From assembly GCF_030929615.1 (NCBI RefSeq), contig NZ_JAVFVU010000053.1:1-38710 (forward strand): 38,710 nucleotides of DNA, read 5' to 3'. The translations under genes were made by a program, and so were the position numbers. Positions 1 to 8,544 of this stretch are shown one piece after another. Source of the DNA: Dyadobacter sp. LHD-138 (lineage in GTDB: Bacteria > Bacteroidota > Bacteroidia > Cytophagales > Spirosomataceae). Within the stretch, counting starts at the first letter, position 1; each line of letters opens with the position of its first letter. The notes beneath the pieces were generated by a model. That model was not told where the DNA came from. It searched no databases and saw nothing but the letters and a program-made list of their open reading frames with translations.

Positions 1-1
1 T

Positions 2-493
2 AAAAGCGTTCCGTTCCACCTCACGGGGTGTCAGGGATATTTCATTCTTCCTTTTCAGACTATCCAAACTCTACGCATGAAGTCCCGATTCAATTCCCCC
101 CAAGAATTTGGCTTGATCCGTGTTTTTGAGGAAACCGGCATAAGACCGGACATCGTTTTCAGCGGTCATGTGCACAATTATCAAAGATTCAGCAAACGTT
201 ATGCTGACGGGAAAGTAATACCCTATATCGTGGCTGGCGCAGGTGGCTATGACGAACTCCATCCGGTGGCTTTCACAAATGACGAGCGTTTCTCCACCGA
301 CAGCGCCTTAATGGACGGAATCAATATGGAAAGTTTTTGTGATAACAAACATGGGTTCTTGAAAATAGCCATTGAAAAGGCCAGCAAAGGACTAAACTTA
401 ACCGGCGAATATTATACCATCCCACACGATAAGAATCCGGATAGTAATACGGAAGCAACTTTGGCAGACCGGTTTACGCTGGCAATAAGTTAA
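2..493 (+). CDS. Metallophosphoesterase, C-terminal part (purple acid phosphatase-like)
   Basis: The reading frame is open from the left edge and ends at a TAA at 491-493. From the Met at 77 it contains PDIVFSGHVHNYQRF, the GHxHxYxR metal-binding block that closes the active site of calcineurin-like, purple-acid-phosphatase-type metallophosphoesterases, followed by VAGAGG, also typical of this family. These enzymes hydrolyse phosphate mono- or diesters with a dinuclear metal centre. The N-terminal half lies outside the window. The residues before 77 in this frame do not show the expected HHPP-type motif, whereas the neighbouring frame reads FHSSFSDYP, so a frameshift near 60-77 is possible. 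Substrate unknown. Family call confident, integrity uncertain. Confidence 0.75.
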   Translation, partial: KSVPFHLTGCQGYFILPFQTIQTLRMKSRFNSPQEFGLIRVFEETGIRPDIVFSGHVHNYQRFSKRYADGKVIPYIVAGAGGYDELHPVAFTNDERFSTDSALMDGINMESFCDNKHGFLKIAIEKASKGLNLTGEYYTIPHDKNPDSNTEATLADRFTLAIS

Positions 494-521
494 GATTGAT
501 CGCTACAAAACAGCCTAAAGC

Positions 522-551
522 AAAAAAAGCGAGTTATTGCTAACTCGCTTT
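522..551 (-). terminator. Intrinsic terminator of first tRNA-Val
   Basis: A perfect 11-bp stem (AAGCGAGTTA-type arms at 526-536 and 541-551, loop TTGC) is followed on the minus strand by a run of T (A-run at 522-528 on plus). It lies directly 3' of the tRNA-Val gene at 556-630. Confidence 0.8.
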
Positions 552-555
552 ACTG

Positions 556-630
556 TGGGCCCTGCTGGATTCGAACCAGCGACCCCCTGCTTGTAAGGCA
601 GGTGCTCTGAACCAACTGAGCTAAGAGCCC
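556..630 (-). tRNA. tRNA-Val(TAC), copy 1
   Basis: The minus strand folds into a complete 75-nt cloverleaf. The acceptor GGGCTCT pairs with AGGGCCC, the D stem is GCTC/GAGC, the anticodon arm CCTGC-CTTACAA-GCAGG gives anticodon TAC, and the T arm is GCTGG-TTCGAAT-CCAGC. The discriminator is A and CCA is not encoded (the next bases are CAG), as is usual in Bacteroidota. A near-identical copy lies at 714-788. Confidence 0.95.
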
Positions 631-683
631 CTTTCGGGGATTTCAAAAAACGACTTTCTTTTTTCTGACTTTTAGAAAAAAAA

Positions 684-710
684 TAAAACGAGCTATTACT
701 ACTCGTTTTA
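684..710 (-). terminator. Intrinsic terminator between the two tRNA-Val genes
   Basis: The inverted arms TAAAACGAG (684-692) and CTCGTTTTA (702-710) have an A-run just to their left on plus (676-683), which becomes a T-run on the minus strand. It sits directly 3' of tRNA-Val copy 2. The stem sequence differs from the terminator of copy 1. Confidence 0.7.
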
Positions 711-713
711 TTG

Positions 714-788
714 TGGGCCCTGCTGGATTCGAACCAGCGACCCCCTGCTTGTAAGGCAGGTGCTCTGAACCAACTGAGCTAAGAGCCC
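714..788 (-). tRNA. tRNA-Val(TAC), copy 2
   Basis: Complete 75-nt cloverleaf on the minus strand with anticodon TAC, apparently identical over its whole length to the gene at 556-630. The spacer between the copies differs and each copy has its own terminator, so this is a gene duplication rather than a recent duplication of the whole segment. Confidence 0.95.
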
Positions 789-908
789 CTCTTGTCGTCA
801 TTCGGGAGTGCAAATATGCACGACTGATTTTTTTTATCCAAATTATCCGGTCAAAAAATCTTACTTTTTTTCTGGTATTTTTTAATCAACTGATAATCAG
901 AGCCAAGT

Positions 909-1637
909 TTACTCGAAATTCAGATACAAAGTTACCGTATGTGAGGTCAATCTGCTTATACCCGAGCTTGGTGCTCCCTGAAATACGTTTTTCAACCCGT
1001 GAGAAAATCTTAATTCAGGAGAAAATTTGAAAAATTCAAAGAATCTTTCATACCCCACGCCATAATCCAGCGTAAAATCTGATGTTTGCGTATCCAGTCT
1101 GCCATTGCTTCCTGTTCCGCCACGGCTCCTTTTTACGTTCGTTTCAATACCCATTGTCACACCGGCAATCATATACATCCTGGTATTGACCCGTCTTTTC
1201 GACTTGTATTTTACCAGTAATGGAATTTCCAGCCAGGTCGACTCCCTTTTATCCGTTTTATCGACGCTATTGGGATAACTGTATTTTACCTCGCGTTCAT
1301 AAAGCGAAACCGACGGTGTTGTTCTGATATCGAATCGTTCGTTTAGATAGGCATTGATAATAAAACCCATCCGGAAAGCACCTTTCAGCGGCGACTGGAT
1401 CAGATAAGCGGTATCACTGGCAAAGGCCTCGCTGCGCCTGATATTGTATTTGGCAAGCGGCATAGCAAACAAAATCCCATAATGGATCGGCTTATCGTCA
1501 TAATATTCCAGATGGCGGCGTACATAACCCTGCCCCTGCGCTTTAACTTCCTGCGAAATCACACACAGAAACAAGATGCCAATAATTATTTTTGCCCTGT
1601 GTAAATGGAGCAAATCCCGAAGGTTAATGGTATGCAT
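909..1637 (-). CDS. porT: PorT-like outer-membrane beta-barrel protein (type IX secretion)
   Basis: A 242-aa protein with an N-terminal signal peptide (hydrophobic stretch about residues 18-32 ending in VKAQ) followed by alternating amphipathic strands of a small outer-membrane beta barrel and a terminal aromatic (LYLNFE). Length, barrel architecture and position directly downstream of ubiE/menG match the PorT family, an outer-membrane component needed for type IX protein secretion and gliding in Bacteroidota. Its start overlaps the 3' end of the ubiE gene by 52 bp, implying co-transcription and translational coupling. Starting at 1637 keeps the complete signal peptide; later starts would remove it. 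The 9.1 kb lipase has a type IX sorting tail, a plausible client. The PorT call rests on architecture plus synteny; another porin-family protein is possible. Confidence 0.75.
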   Translation of the reverse strand: MHTINLRDLLHLHRAKIIIGILFLCVISQEVKAQGQGYVRRHLEYYDDKPIHYGILFAMPLAKYNIRRSEAFASDTAYLIQSPLKGAFRMGFIINAYLNERFDIRTTPSVSLYEREVKYSYPNSVDKTDKRESTWLEIPLLVKYKSKRRVNTRMYMIAGVTMGIETNVKRSRGGTGSNGRLDTQTSDFTLDYGVGYERFFEFFKFSPELRFSHGLKNVFQGAPSSGISRLTSHTVTLYLNFE

Positions 1638-2308
1638 TTCGTATTTTTAAAACCTGCTTTTTTATAAATTTCAAGAAAAGCCTCCCCGTCCGGAAATGCC
1701 TGAACGGATTCAGGAAGGTAGGTGTAGGCAGCACTGTCCTTTGAGACGGTCCTACCGATCAATGGTAATATGTATTTGAAATAAAAATTATATAACTGCT
1801 TAAACGGGAATGAGCGGGGTTTTGAAAATTCTACCACCACACAGGTGCCGCCCGGCTTCATCACGCGGTTCATTTCAGTAAGGCCCACCAGCAAATTCTG
1901 AAAATTCCGTACTCCAAACGAAACGATAATAGCATCAAAATAATTGTCTGTAAAAACCAAACTTTCCGAGTCTCCGCTTTGCAGCGTAATGATATCCTGT
2001 TTGCCAAGTTTGGCAATTTTCTCCCGGCCCACGGCCAGCATTCCTTCCGAAATATCAACACCGATTATTTTTTCAGGTTTCAGGGAAAGCGCCTCAATAG
2101 CAAAATCCCCCGTCCCCGTGGCAATGTCCAAAATAACTTTTGGCTGCTGTTTCCGAAGCAACTTTATGGCGCGTTTCCGCCAGTAAATATCGACACCACC
2201 GCTTAAAACGTGATTCAATAAATCATATTTCGGCGAAATATTGTCGAACATTTCCGCCACCTGTTCCCGCTTGCTGCCGTCTTTATCTTTATAGGGTACT
2301 ACACTCAT
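1586..2308 (-). CDS. ubiE: Demethylmenaquinone methyltransferase UbiE/MenG
   Basis: A 240-aa SAM-dependent class I methyltransferase that converts demethylmenaquinone to menaquinone, the last step of menaquinone synthesis in the cytoplasm. Visible family features: the N-terminal block VAEMFDNISPKYDLLNHVLS (residues about 17-36), WRKRAI, the SAM-binding motif I DIATGTGDFAIEA (about residue 61), SVGVRNF-type text (VSFGVRNFQN) and the C-terminal TFGICSIYTGQK. Full length for the family. It is the upstream member of an overlapping pair with the porT-like gene. The product fits a menaquinone-using Bacteroidota rather than a ubiquinone producer. Confidence 0.95.
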   Translation of the reverse strand: MSVVPYKDKDGSKREQVAEMFDNISPKYDLLNHVLSGGVDIYWRKRAIKLLRKQQPKVILDIATGTGDFAIEALSLKPEKIIGVDISEGMLAVGREKIAKLGKQDIITLQSGDSESLVFTDNYFDAIIVSFGVRNFQNLLVGLTEMNRVMKPGGTCVVVEFSKPRSFPFKQLYNFYFKYILPLIGRTVSKDSAAYTYLPESVQAFPDGEAFLEIYKKAGFKNTKCIPLTFGICSIYTGQK

Positions 2309-2419
2309 TTTCGATTAGCATAAAATTAGAAGTACAAAACTAACAGATATTTATTGGTTATCGTTTTGACACATTTATGCAAAGTTTGCATAAACCACTG
2401 AGTTTTAAGTGAAGTACAC

Positions 2420-2448
2420 TTGTAAAAAGGAAGATAGTTTTAAATTTG
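2420..2448 (+). promoter_or_regulatory. Bacteroidota-type promoter for the 2476 gene
   Basis: TTG at 2420-2422 and TAAATTTG at 2441-2448 are separated by 18 bp. This matches the Bacteroidota housekeeping consensus (TTG about 19 bp from TAnnTTTG) and lies 28 bp upstream of the start codon at 2476. Confidence 0.6.
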
Positions 2449-2475
2449 TTTTAATAACACACACACTTTTTGATT

Positions 2476-3279
2476 ATGATTCGCAAATTTTTACAATTAT
2501 TTGCCATAATTACACTATGCATTCCGGCACGGGCGCAACGCCGGACCAGCTGGAGTGATGCCTACAACAGGTACAAAAACGGCAATCAGTCGTCCAAAAT
2601 CATATCCCCCTATGCCATATCTGTTCGTGGCGGTCTGACACAGTTTTACGGAGAATTACGAAAACAGGATATGCGCGGCATGCTGGGCATTAGCCTGAAC
2701 AGAGCCTTCAATAAGTCGGTTTCGCTTGGTTTTGAATATTCCACAGGCAAACTTGGCGGCGAAGAAATTTCATTTTTCAATTCTTATTTCATCAACGAAT
2801 ACAATGCCGTCGAACTTCTTGCCAAGTGGAATTTAACTCAGCAGCTTGTTCAAAACAATGATAACGATCTTGATCTGAGTATTTATGGAGGTTTAGGATT
2901 AATGATGTTCAGTGCTAACGCCTACGACATTGCATCGAATAGCCTGCTTAGATTTACCAACAGCGCCACCAGTGCCCGAAATCAACTTTTTCTTCGCTGG
3001 GGCAATCCGCGTGGAAAGCCCGGAATCAGAAAAACCAATGAGCGGGTTATTCCACTTGGGATAGCAGCCAACTATAACCTGTTTGAAAAACTGATCTTCG
3101 GCGTCGACTACCGCTTTTATTTCGCCAGAAGTGATAAGGTTGATGCGACATCCGGCATGAGACTGATAAACCCGGAAGAAGCCGACACGTACAGTAAAAC
3201 GCCGAATGATAAGTTCAGTTTTTTGTCGTTTTCTGTCATTTACAAATTCAGGAAATATCCGGGAAGCAGGAAACGGTAA
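2476..3279 (+). CDS. Outer-membrane beta-barrel protein, unknown function
   Basis: 267 aa from the ATG at 2476; a TTG two codons earlier is a less likely start. There is a signal peptide (MIRKFLQLFAIITLCIPARAQ) and then repeated amphipathic strands with Gly and aromatic residues (SVRGGLTQFYGE, LSIYGGLGLMMFSANAYD, GVDYRFYFARSDKVDA), ending with a strand and a basic tail. This is typical of Bacteroidota outer-membrane barrels of the OmpA_b-brl/PorT-like class. It is transcribed divergently from ubiE with a clear TTG/TAAATTTG promoter. No specific function can be assigned. The C-terminal KYPGSRKR is unusual for a barrel that normally ends in an aromatic residue. Confidence 0.7.
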   Translation: MIRKFLQLFAIITLCIPARAQRRTSWSDAYNRYKNGNQSSKIISPYAISVRGGLTQFYGELRKQDMRGMLGISLNRAFNKSVSLGFEYSTGKLGGEEISFFNSYFINEYNAVELLAKWNLTQQLVQNNDNDLDLSIYGGLGLMMFSANAYDIASNSLLRFTNSATSARNQLFLRWGNPRGKPGIRKTNERVIPLGIAANYNLFEKLIFGVDYRFYFARSDKVDATSGMRLINPEEADTYSKTPNDKFSFLSFSVIYKFRKYPGSRKR

Positions 3280-3333
3280 GAATATTTATCTTGTTCATCC
3301 ATTACAACCGTAAACACGTTTAAATTTTATCCC

Positions 3334-3909
3334 TTGGCGCCAATCACTTACAGTCTTTACCCGACACTGCTCAATCTTTTTGACCGTTATCAGAAAGGAT
3401 ATCTCGACAAGCAGGAATTACTGAACCGGGTCAACCGTGTTCCCGTACCGCAGACAGAGGCGCAGGCAAAAGGTTCTTCTTTTGAAGAGGCCGTGATAAA
3501 AGGGGTCAATGAAGATGATTTTGACGCAGAAATCCTGAACAAGGTGCGCGCACTTTTACCGCGACCGATGGTAAAAACCCAGGTTTATTGCGAACATCAG
3601 CTGGATAATGTTTTGTTGTATGGATATGTCGACGTCATAGGAAAAACCTTGGCTGTGGACATCAAAACGACTCATAGCTACCAGGAAGGGCAATTTGCAC
3701 ATAGTCACCAGAATTTCTATTTACCCGCTTTACGTGCAAAAGGCATCAGAACCTTGCGCTATGTGATCACCGATTTTCAGGATGTATATCAGGAAAATTA
3801 CGATCAGACAGTTGATTTCTCCGTACAGGAAGTTCAGATTAAGCTCTTTTGTGATTTTTTGGAAGCGCATCGGGGAGAGATAACGGATCGGAAGATTTTT
3901 CGGAAGTGA
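3334..3909 (+). CDS. PD-(D/E)XK nuclease-like protein, hypothetical
   Basis: About 191 aa, starting at a TTG at 3334; no upstream ATG is available in frame. The centre reads YGYVDVIGKTLAVDIKTTHSYQ (quoted in part: GYVDVIG, AVDIKT), an Asp followed about 10 residues later by DxK. This matches the core of the PD-(D/E)XK superfamily (RecB- and Cas4-like nucleases). The rest is mixed alpha/beta without further motifs. It follows the outer-membrane protein by 54 bp in the same direction and may share its transcript. Nuclease activity is inferred only from this motif; it could be an inactive relative. Confidence 0.55.
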   Translation: MAPITYSLYPTLLNLFDRYQKGYLDKQELLNRVNRVPVPQTEAQAKGSSFEEAVIKGVNEDDFDAEILNKVRALLPRPMVKTQVYCEHQLDNVLLYGYVDVIGKTLAVDIKTTHSYQEGQFAHSHQNFYLPALRAKGIRTLRYVITDFQDVYQENYDQTVDFSVQEVQIKLFCDFLEAHRGEITDRKIFRK

Positions 3910-4162
3910 TAAAAGTTTAATTTCGCGCCGATATTGCGCGTTGGTATCTCATAAATCTGATTTGATCCCATGTTTGCGGTATTTAAAATCAAAATAACAC
4001 CGATGTATCACCCATAAGGTGCTTGAACCCAAGAATAAATTTACTGTATAAACCCATTTACTCCCTTTCTTTAACTTCCACCTTTGTTGTTTCGCGTGTA
4101 GAGATGTTTTTGATTTTATTTATTACAAATTGTATTACACACACTTTTTATAATTAATCAAA

Positions 4163-5824
4163 TTGGAAGTAGGATTACTTTTCTTGCTGCAAAGTTTTTT
4201 CTTCCCTGGCGAGTTTTTGACCGAGAAACAGCGCATAGTTACGTATAAGGATAGCAAAGAAATGTTGGAAATAGGCTCATTCGCAAGCTATTTCATAGAT
4301 ACAACCAAGAAATTATCTTGCTATCAAATACGAGAGCTTTCCGATGCACAATTTCGGCCAATAAAGGGCAGGATGATCAATCTCGGATTCTCAACAAACC
4401 CGGTTTGGTTGAAATTCAGAATCAGAAATCTTACCAATGAGCCTTTGTATTTGTACATGGAAGCGCAGGAAATTGATTTTGTCGAAATTCTTGTCGTGGG
4501 AATAGATTCTTCTTTTCGCGTGGAAACGGGCGCACTAAGGTCGTATGGAAGCCGTGAATTCAATATTAACAGCATTGTTACACCCTTAGGCAATAGACCT
4601 CAGCAACTTTACATATCTGTTCAAGATATTAACAGACTCGTGTTCCCACTCAAACTTTGTGCTGTTGGTCCTTTGGTAGACAAAGTTTATCATGAAAGCT
4701 TGGTTAATGCGCTTGTTGCCGGCATAATGGTTTTAGTCATATTGTTTAGCTTCTTTATGTATCTCAATCTTCGGGATATTATTTATCTGATTTATGCGGT
4801 TCATGTATTCTTTTCGATCCTGACCATGCTGGTGTTTGAAGGATACTTATTTGAGATGTTGTGGAGAGATATGCCTTACCTCAATAATAGTATTAATTCA
4901 AATCTGGTGCGTTGGTTCACCTTGTTGAGTAGTATGGCATTTTCAGTGTGTTTTCTCCAGTTAAAATTGGTTTTACCCCGCATTGTACAAGCCTATATCG
5001 TATTGGCCATTTTGGCTTTTATGACAATTCCGGTGCGGGTTTTGGGGTTCACAAAGGCTGAGATGTGGTTTAATATGATCGTTATGACTGTTTTCTTATC
5101 CTATTTTTTCACCGGACTTTGGTTGTATCGACAGGGCTTCAAGCCAGCAAGATTCTACCTGCTAGGTTGGGGTATCTATATCATTGAAATTGTTTTGTTG
5201 ATGCTTACTTCTTTTGATGTTTTATCATTTGGGCATCTTTATACCTATTACGGTTATCAGATCGGTTCGGTTTTTCAGGCTATGTTTTTGACGCTTGCCT
5301 TGAGTGACCGGATACAGGTATTACGGAGACAGGCAATAGAAGCACAATATCTGGCCCTTCATTACATGGAAAGGAATCAACAGATGTCTGAAGAACAAAA
5401 TCAGCTAGTCGGGCGAAGACTCCGCCTTTTGGCTGGTACCAAAAACCATAAATTAGAACGCTTTCATCAGTCGGCAAGTACAGAACGTCAGCGAACGGTA
5501 CGGATTTCGATTGCTACCATCGAAGGTGTTATACTTTGCGCCATTCCCGATATTGTGCGGGTGGAAGCGCAGGGAAGCTATACATATGTCTGGCTTAATA
5601 ACGGGCAAAAAATACTGGCCTCGCGAACACTGTCTACTTTTGAAAAACAATTACGGGATTACAGTGAATTTGTAAAAATCCATAAATCCCATTTCGTCAA
5701 TATGGATTATGTAAGCAAATATCAAAAAGGAGACGGGGGCAGGCTGACATTAAAAGACGGTACGGAACTTGGCGTTTCAAGAACAGCCAAAGCGGCTTTA
5801 CTTAGGCAGTTGGGGTTATACTGA
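4163..5824 (+). CDS. 7TM-DISM sensor fused to LytTR DNA-binding domain
   Basis: 553 aa. Order: a hydrophobic signal-like start (residues 1-18), an extracellular 7TMR-DISM beta-sandwich (about 30-165, with NPVWLKFRIRNLTNEPLYL), seven transmembrane helices (about 175-390), a short linker-helix, and a C-terminal LytTR domain (about 450-553, with IVRVEAQGSYTYVWL, ASRTLSTFEKQL and IHKSHFVNMDYV). This is a one-component membrane receptor and transcription regulator found mainly in Bacteroidota; the ligand is unknown but the DISM domain is often suggested to bind carbohydrates. The start is a TTG at 4163; the next in-frame ATG at 4262 would remove the signal sequence. It is transcribed toward the lipoprotein/lipase cluster and could regulate it, which is inference from proximity only. 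Confidence 0.85.
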   Translation: MEVGLLFLLQSFFFPGEFLTEKQRIVTYKDSKEMLEIGSFASYFIDTTKKLSCYQIRELSDAQFRPIKGRMINLGFSTNPVWLKFRIRNLTNEPLYLYMEAQEIDFVEILVVGIDSSFRVETGALRSYGSREFNINSIVTPLGNRPQQLYISVQDINRLVFPLKLCAVGPLVDKVYHESLVNALVAGIMVLVILFSFFMYLNLRDIIYLIYAVHVFFSILTMLVFEGYLFEMLWRDMPYLNNSINSNLVRWFTLLSSMAFSVCFLQLKLVLPRIVQAYIVLAILAFMTIPVRVLGFTKAEMWFNMIVMTVFLSYFFTGLWLYRQGFKPARFYLLGWGIYIIEIVLLMLTSFDVLSFGHLYTYYGYQIGSVFQAMFLTLALSDRIQVLRRQAIEAQYLALHYMERNQQMSEEQNQLVGRRLRLLAGTKNHKLERFHQSASTERQRTVRISIATIEGVILCAIPDIVRVEAQGSYTYVWLNNGQKILASRTLSTFEKQLRDYSEFVKIHKSHFVNMDYVSKYQKGDGGRLTLKDGTELGVSRTAKAALLRQLGLY

Positions 5825-6195
5825 TTTATTGGCTTTAATTTTTCAAACGTAGTACTTTTGTTAAGACGGTAAACGGATTGGCATTGAATTGTCTTTTTTG
5901 CGTTTAAAACAAAAAGTGTATGCCCATATTTCCACGGTGTTCACAAACTCATCTCTGAATTTTGTTGTGCCAAACGGGTAGTACGGCAAATCAAAACCGT
6001 TACAGAATGGATGCCTATTGCAAGGTAGCCCTATCTGCTATACATTTATAGCACATCACGAAATATCCCAGCCAAATCAATCATGGGTTTAATCAACTTT
6101 TCTCTATTTAACTTAAACCATAAACAATATGAAAATAGCACAAAAACGAACTCATATGGAAGAATGAGCATCGAATGTCTTAACACATAAATCCA
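5825..6195 (+). other. Intergenic region upstream of lipoprotein cluster
   Basis: About 370 bp with no supported gene. It holds only tiny open frames (for example 12 codons at 6129). No clear terminator hairpin follows the LytTR gene. It presumably carries the promoter of the first lipoprotein gene, but no confident TAnnTTTG box was found. Confidence 0.4.
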
Positions 6196-6738
6196 ATGAA
6201 ACCAAAAAATGTAATAGCAGTCAATGCAATGATCATGTTGATTTTTTGGGCCTGTGACAAAGGACCGGAACTTACGCCCATTACCCAGGAAGGGAAGAAC
6301 ACTTTTTCCTGTAAAGTGAATGGAAAGGTGTGGATACCGGATGGGAGGGGAAGTATTTTTGTAATCATTAAGGCAATTAACGGGGGGTTTCTCAGGAATT
6401 CATTGACGGATTCAGTGAATGTGAGTATTATAACCTACATGAGTACCGGAGAAGAAATTGATATTTATCTGCGATCTTTTGAGGTAGGGGTTCACCAACT
6501 TAATAAATCCACTAAAAAGAGAGGAGAGGCTTTTAATCCCCAAAGCTATGGCTGGTATCATTCAGCTGATAACAAGAATTATATGACCTCTAAGGCATCA
6601 ACAGGTCAGATAGTCCTCGTCAAGGCGGACACCATTTCGGGTATTATAGCGGGTACCTTTGCGTTTACCGCGACGGCTCCTACCGGCGAAGTTATAAAAG
6701 TAACGGAGGGGCGGTTTGATATTAAATCTCCACAATAA
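6196..6738 (+). CDS. Lipoprotein, copy A of a tandem family
   Basis: 180 aa with an N-terminal signal and lipobox (IFWAC, Cys at residue 20), so a predicted lipid-anchored envelope protein. After the Cys comes DKGPELTP, then FSCKVNGKVWIPDG, typical of small Bacteroidota lipoproteins of the DUF6252 type (recalled from family knowledge, not searched). The C-terminus carries GIIAGTFAFTA and VKVTEGRFDIKSPQ. The first ~75 residues and last ~35 are near-identical to copies B and C while the centre differs strongly. The upstream DNA differs from copies B and C. It is followed after 28 bp by a truncated copy of the lipase start. Function unknown; it could be a partner of the lipase. Confidence 0.8.
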   Translation: MKPKNVIAVNAMIMLIFWACDKGPELTPITQEGKNTFSCKVNGKVWIPDGRGSIFVIIKAINGGFLRNSLTDSVNVSIITYMSTGEEIDIYLRSFEVGVHQLNKSTKKRGEAFNPQSYGWYHSADNKNYMTSKASTGQIVLVKADTISGIIAGTFAFTATAPTGEVIKVTEGRFDIKSPQ

Positions 6739-7370
6739 TTTCATCCACTTCTAACCAACTACAATCATGAGAAATTTTTTCTGCCTATTCATAGGCCTGG
6801 CATTGCCATACCCCATTTTTAGGACTGTGGCGCAACAAATCAACCCTTTAAACCTGCCACAATATGAAGACCTTCTGTTCGCGATTTGGAAGATTAATTT
6901 TTAACTAAAGTGAACCTGTAAAACTAAACTTTGCAGTTAATACGGCCTGGCACTTTTACTTGGAAGGAAAATTGTGTGCGTTTCAAAGAGCAACTTTTGG
7001 AAAAGACTCCCCGCCCAGAGCAGGTTCCGGAATACGCATCGGCATAACGTATATGTATATAAGGTAGAATTTTTTCTAGCATTTACAGGCCCATTGCTTT
7101 GATATAGAAACCAGACAAATAGAATAAATACCAAAAGCTAATTTATGATTGATTATCAATGATTTAGCATCAAAAATAGCGGTGTAGTTTCACAGAATTA
7201 AATTTTATTTTCATGTCTATTTTTATTAATTTAAAGGGTAAATAATGAGAATTTTAAAGCGCTATCATTTCCTGTATTCCTGTTGATGATATACTTAAAC
7301 ATAAAGATCATAGAACCCCCTCGGCACAGTTGTCTTTATTTCTTAAGTTTCACTTAAACCAACAAGACTT
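6739..7370 (+). repeat. Tandem duplication flank, unit 1
   Basis: This segment (end of copy A to start of copy B) is nearly identical to 7920-8544. Both contain a truncated lipase start, then about 465 bp of non-coding DNA that leads into the next lipoprotein gene. The repeat period, measured between equivalent positions, is 1174-1176 bp. No other gene is seen in 6905-7370; it probably carries the promoter of copy B. Confidence 0.8.
6767..6904 (+). pseudogene. Truncated 5' copy of the lipase gene (first copy)
   Basis: A 45-codon frame starting MRNFFCLFIG and ending FAIWKINF. Its first ~38 codons match the start of the 9122 lipase, including the signal peptide and the LNLPQ motif. The homology stops where the lipase reads SAADYAF and here FAIWKINF then stop. 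It is the leftover 5' end carried along in the tandem duplication of the lipoprotein unit. It could still be translated as a secreted ~20-aa peptide, but there is no sign of a function. Confidence 0.8.
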
Positions 7371-7919
7371 ATGAAGCCAAACATCAACCTATATGCCAGC
7401 ATGTTGACCGTGCTGCTGCTCTTTTGGGCCTGCGACAAAGGACCGGAACTTACGCCCATTACCCAGGAAGGGAAGAACACCTTTTCCTGTAAGGTGAATG
7501 GAAAGGTGTGGATACCCGATGGGAGGGGAAGTATTTTTGTGATCATTCCTCCTATTGATGGGGGATTTTTTAAAAACTCCTTCACAGATTCTATAGAAAT
7601 CTGGATTCAAGCCAATGCAGATAACGGAGAGGAAATGCACATATTCTTAAGTTCCTTGGATCTAGGTAAAAGAACTCTGGACGCAAAAACTCACCCAGTC
7701 GGAGAATCTTTCACTCCTGCTAACTATGGGCTGTTTAGAGATTCCAAAAGAACTCAGTTTATCACTTCTGAATCAAGTAAAGGCATGGTTCTGCTGGAAA
7801 TTGCGGATACGACTTCTGGCATTATAGCCGGTACCTTTGAATTTACCGCTTCGGACCCCAAGGGTAATCTCGTAAAAATCACCGAGGGACGTTTTGATAT
7901 TAATAGCAAAACACTTTAA
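7371..7919 (+). CDS. Lipoprotein, copy B of a tandem family
   Basis: 182 aa with signal peptide and lipobox LLLFWAC. Residues from the Cys to about 65 (DKGPELTPITQEGKNTF, FSCKVNGKVWIPDG, GSIFVII) match copy A almost base for base. The middle (about 66-145) is divergent, and the tail GIIAGTFEFTA plus VKITEGRFDIN is conserved again. The first 20 residues match copy C rather than A. This mosaic pattern suggests recombination or selection on the central surface. Same predicted envelope location as copies A and C. Followed after 22 bp by a second truncated lipase start. Function unknown. Confidence 0.8.
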   Translation: MKPNINLYASMLTVLLLFWACDKGPELTPITQEGKNTFSCKVNGKVWIPDGRGSIFVIIPPIDGGFFKNSFTDSIEIWIQANADNGEEMHIFLSSLDLGKRTLDAKTHPVGESFTPANYGLFRDSKRTQFITSESSKGMVLLEIADTTSGIIAGTFEFTASDPKGNLVKITEGRFDINSKTL

Positions 7920-8544
7920 CGTACTCTAATTAACAGAAATCATGAGAATTTTTTTCTGCCTATTCATAGGCCTGGCATTGCCATGCCCCATTTTTAGGAC
8001 TGTGGCGCAGCAAGCCACCCCTTTAAACCTGCCCCAATATGAGGACCATCTGTCAGCGATTTGGAAGATTAATTTTTAACTAAGGTGAACCTGTAAAACT
8101 AAACTTTGCAGTTAATACGGCCTGGCACTTTTACTTGGAAGGAAAATTGTGTGCGTTTCAAAGAGCAACTTTTGGAAAAGACTCCCCGCCCAGAGCAGGT
8201 TCCGGAATACGCATCGGCATAACGTATATGTATATAAGGTAGAATTTTTTCTAGCATTTACAGGCCCATTGTTTTGATATACAAACCAAGCAAATAGAAT
8301 AAATACTAAAGGCTAATTTTCGATTGATTATCAATGACATAGCACCAAAAATGGCGGTGTAGTTTCACAGAATTGAATTTTATTTTCATGTTTATTTTTA
8401 TTAATTTAAGGGTAAATAAGGAGAATTTTAAAGCACTATCATTTCCTGTATTCCTGTTGATGATATACTTAAACATAAAGATCATGGAGCCCCCTCAGCA
8501 CAGTTGTCTTTATTTCTTAAGTTTCACTTAAACCAACAAGACTT
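7920..8544 (+). repeat. Tandem duplication flank, unit 2
   Basis: Near-identical to 6739-7370, with small indels. It contains the second truncated lipase start and the same ~465-bp non-coding stretch (8080-8544) that precedes copy C. No further gene is seen here. Confidence 0.8.
7942..8079 (+). pseudogene. Truncated 5' copy of the lipase gene (second copy)
   Basis: A 45-codon frame starting MRIFFCLFIG, continuing as the lipase signal peptide and DHLSA, then diverging to IWKINF and stop. The breakpoint against the full gene is exact: both read CTGTCAGCG, then ATTTGG here and GCAGAT at 9238. It marks the right border of the duplicated unit. Confidence 0.8.
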
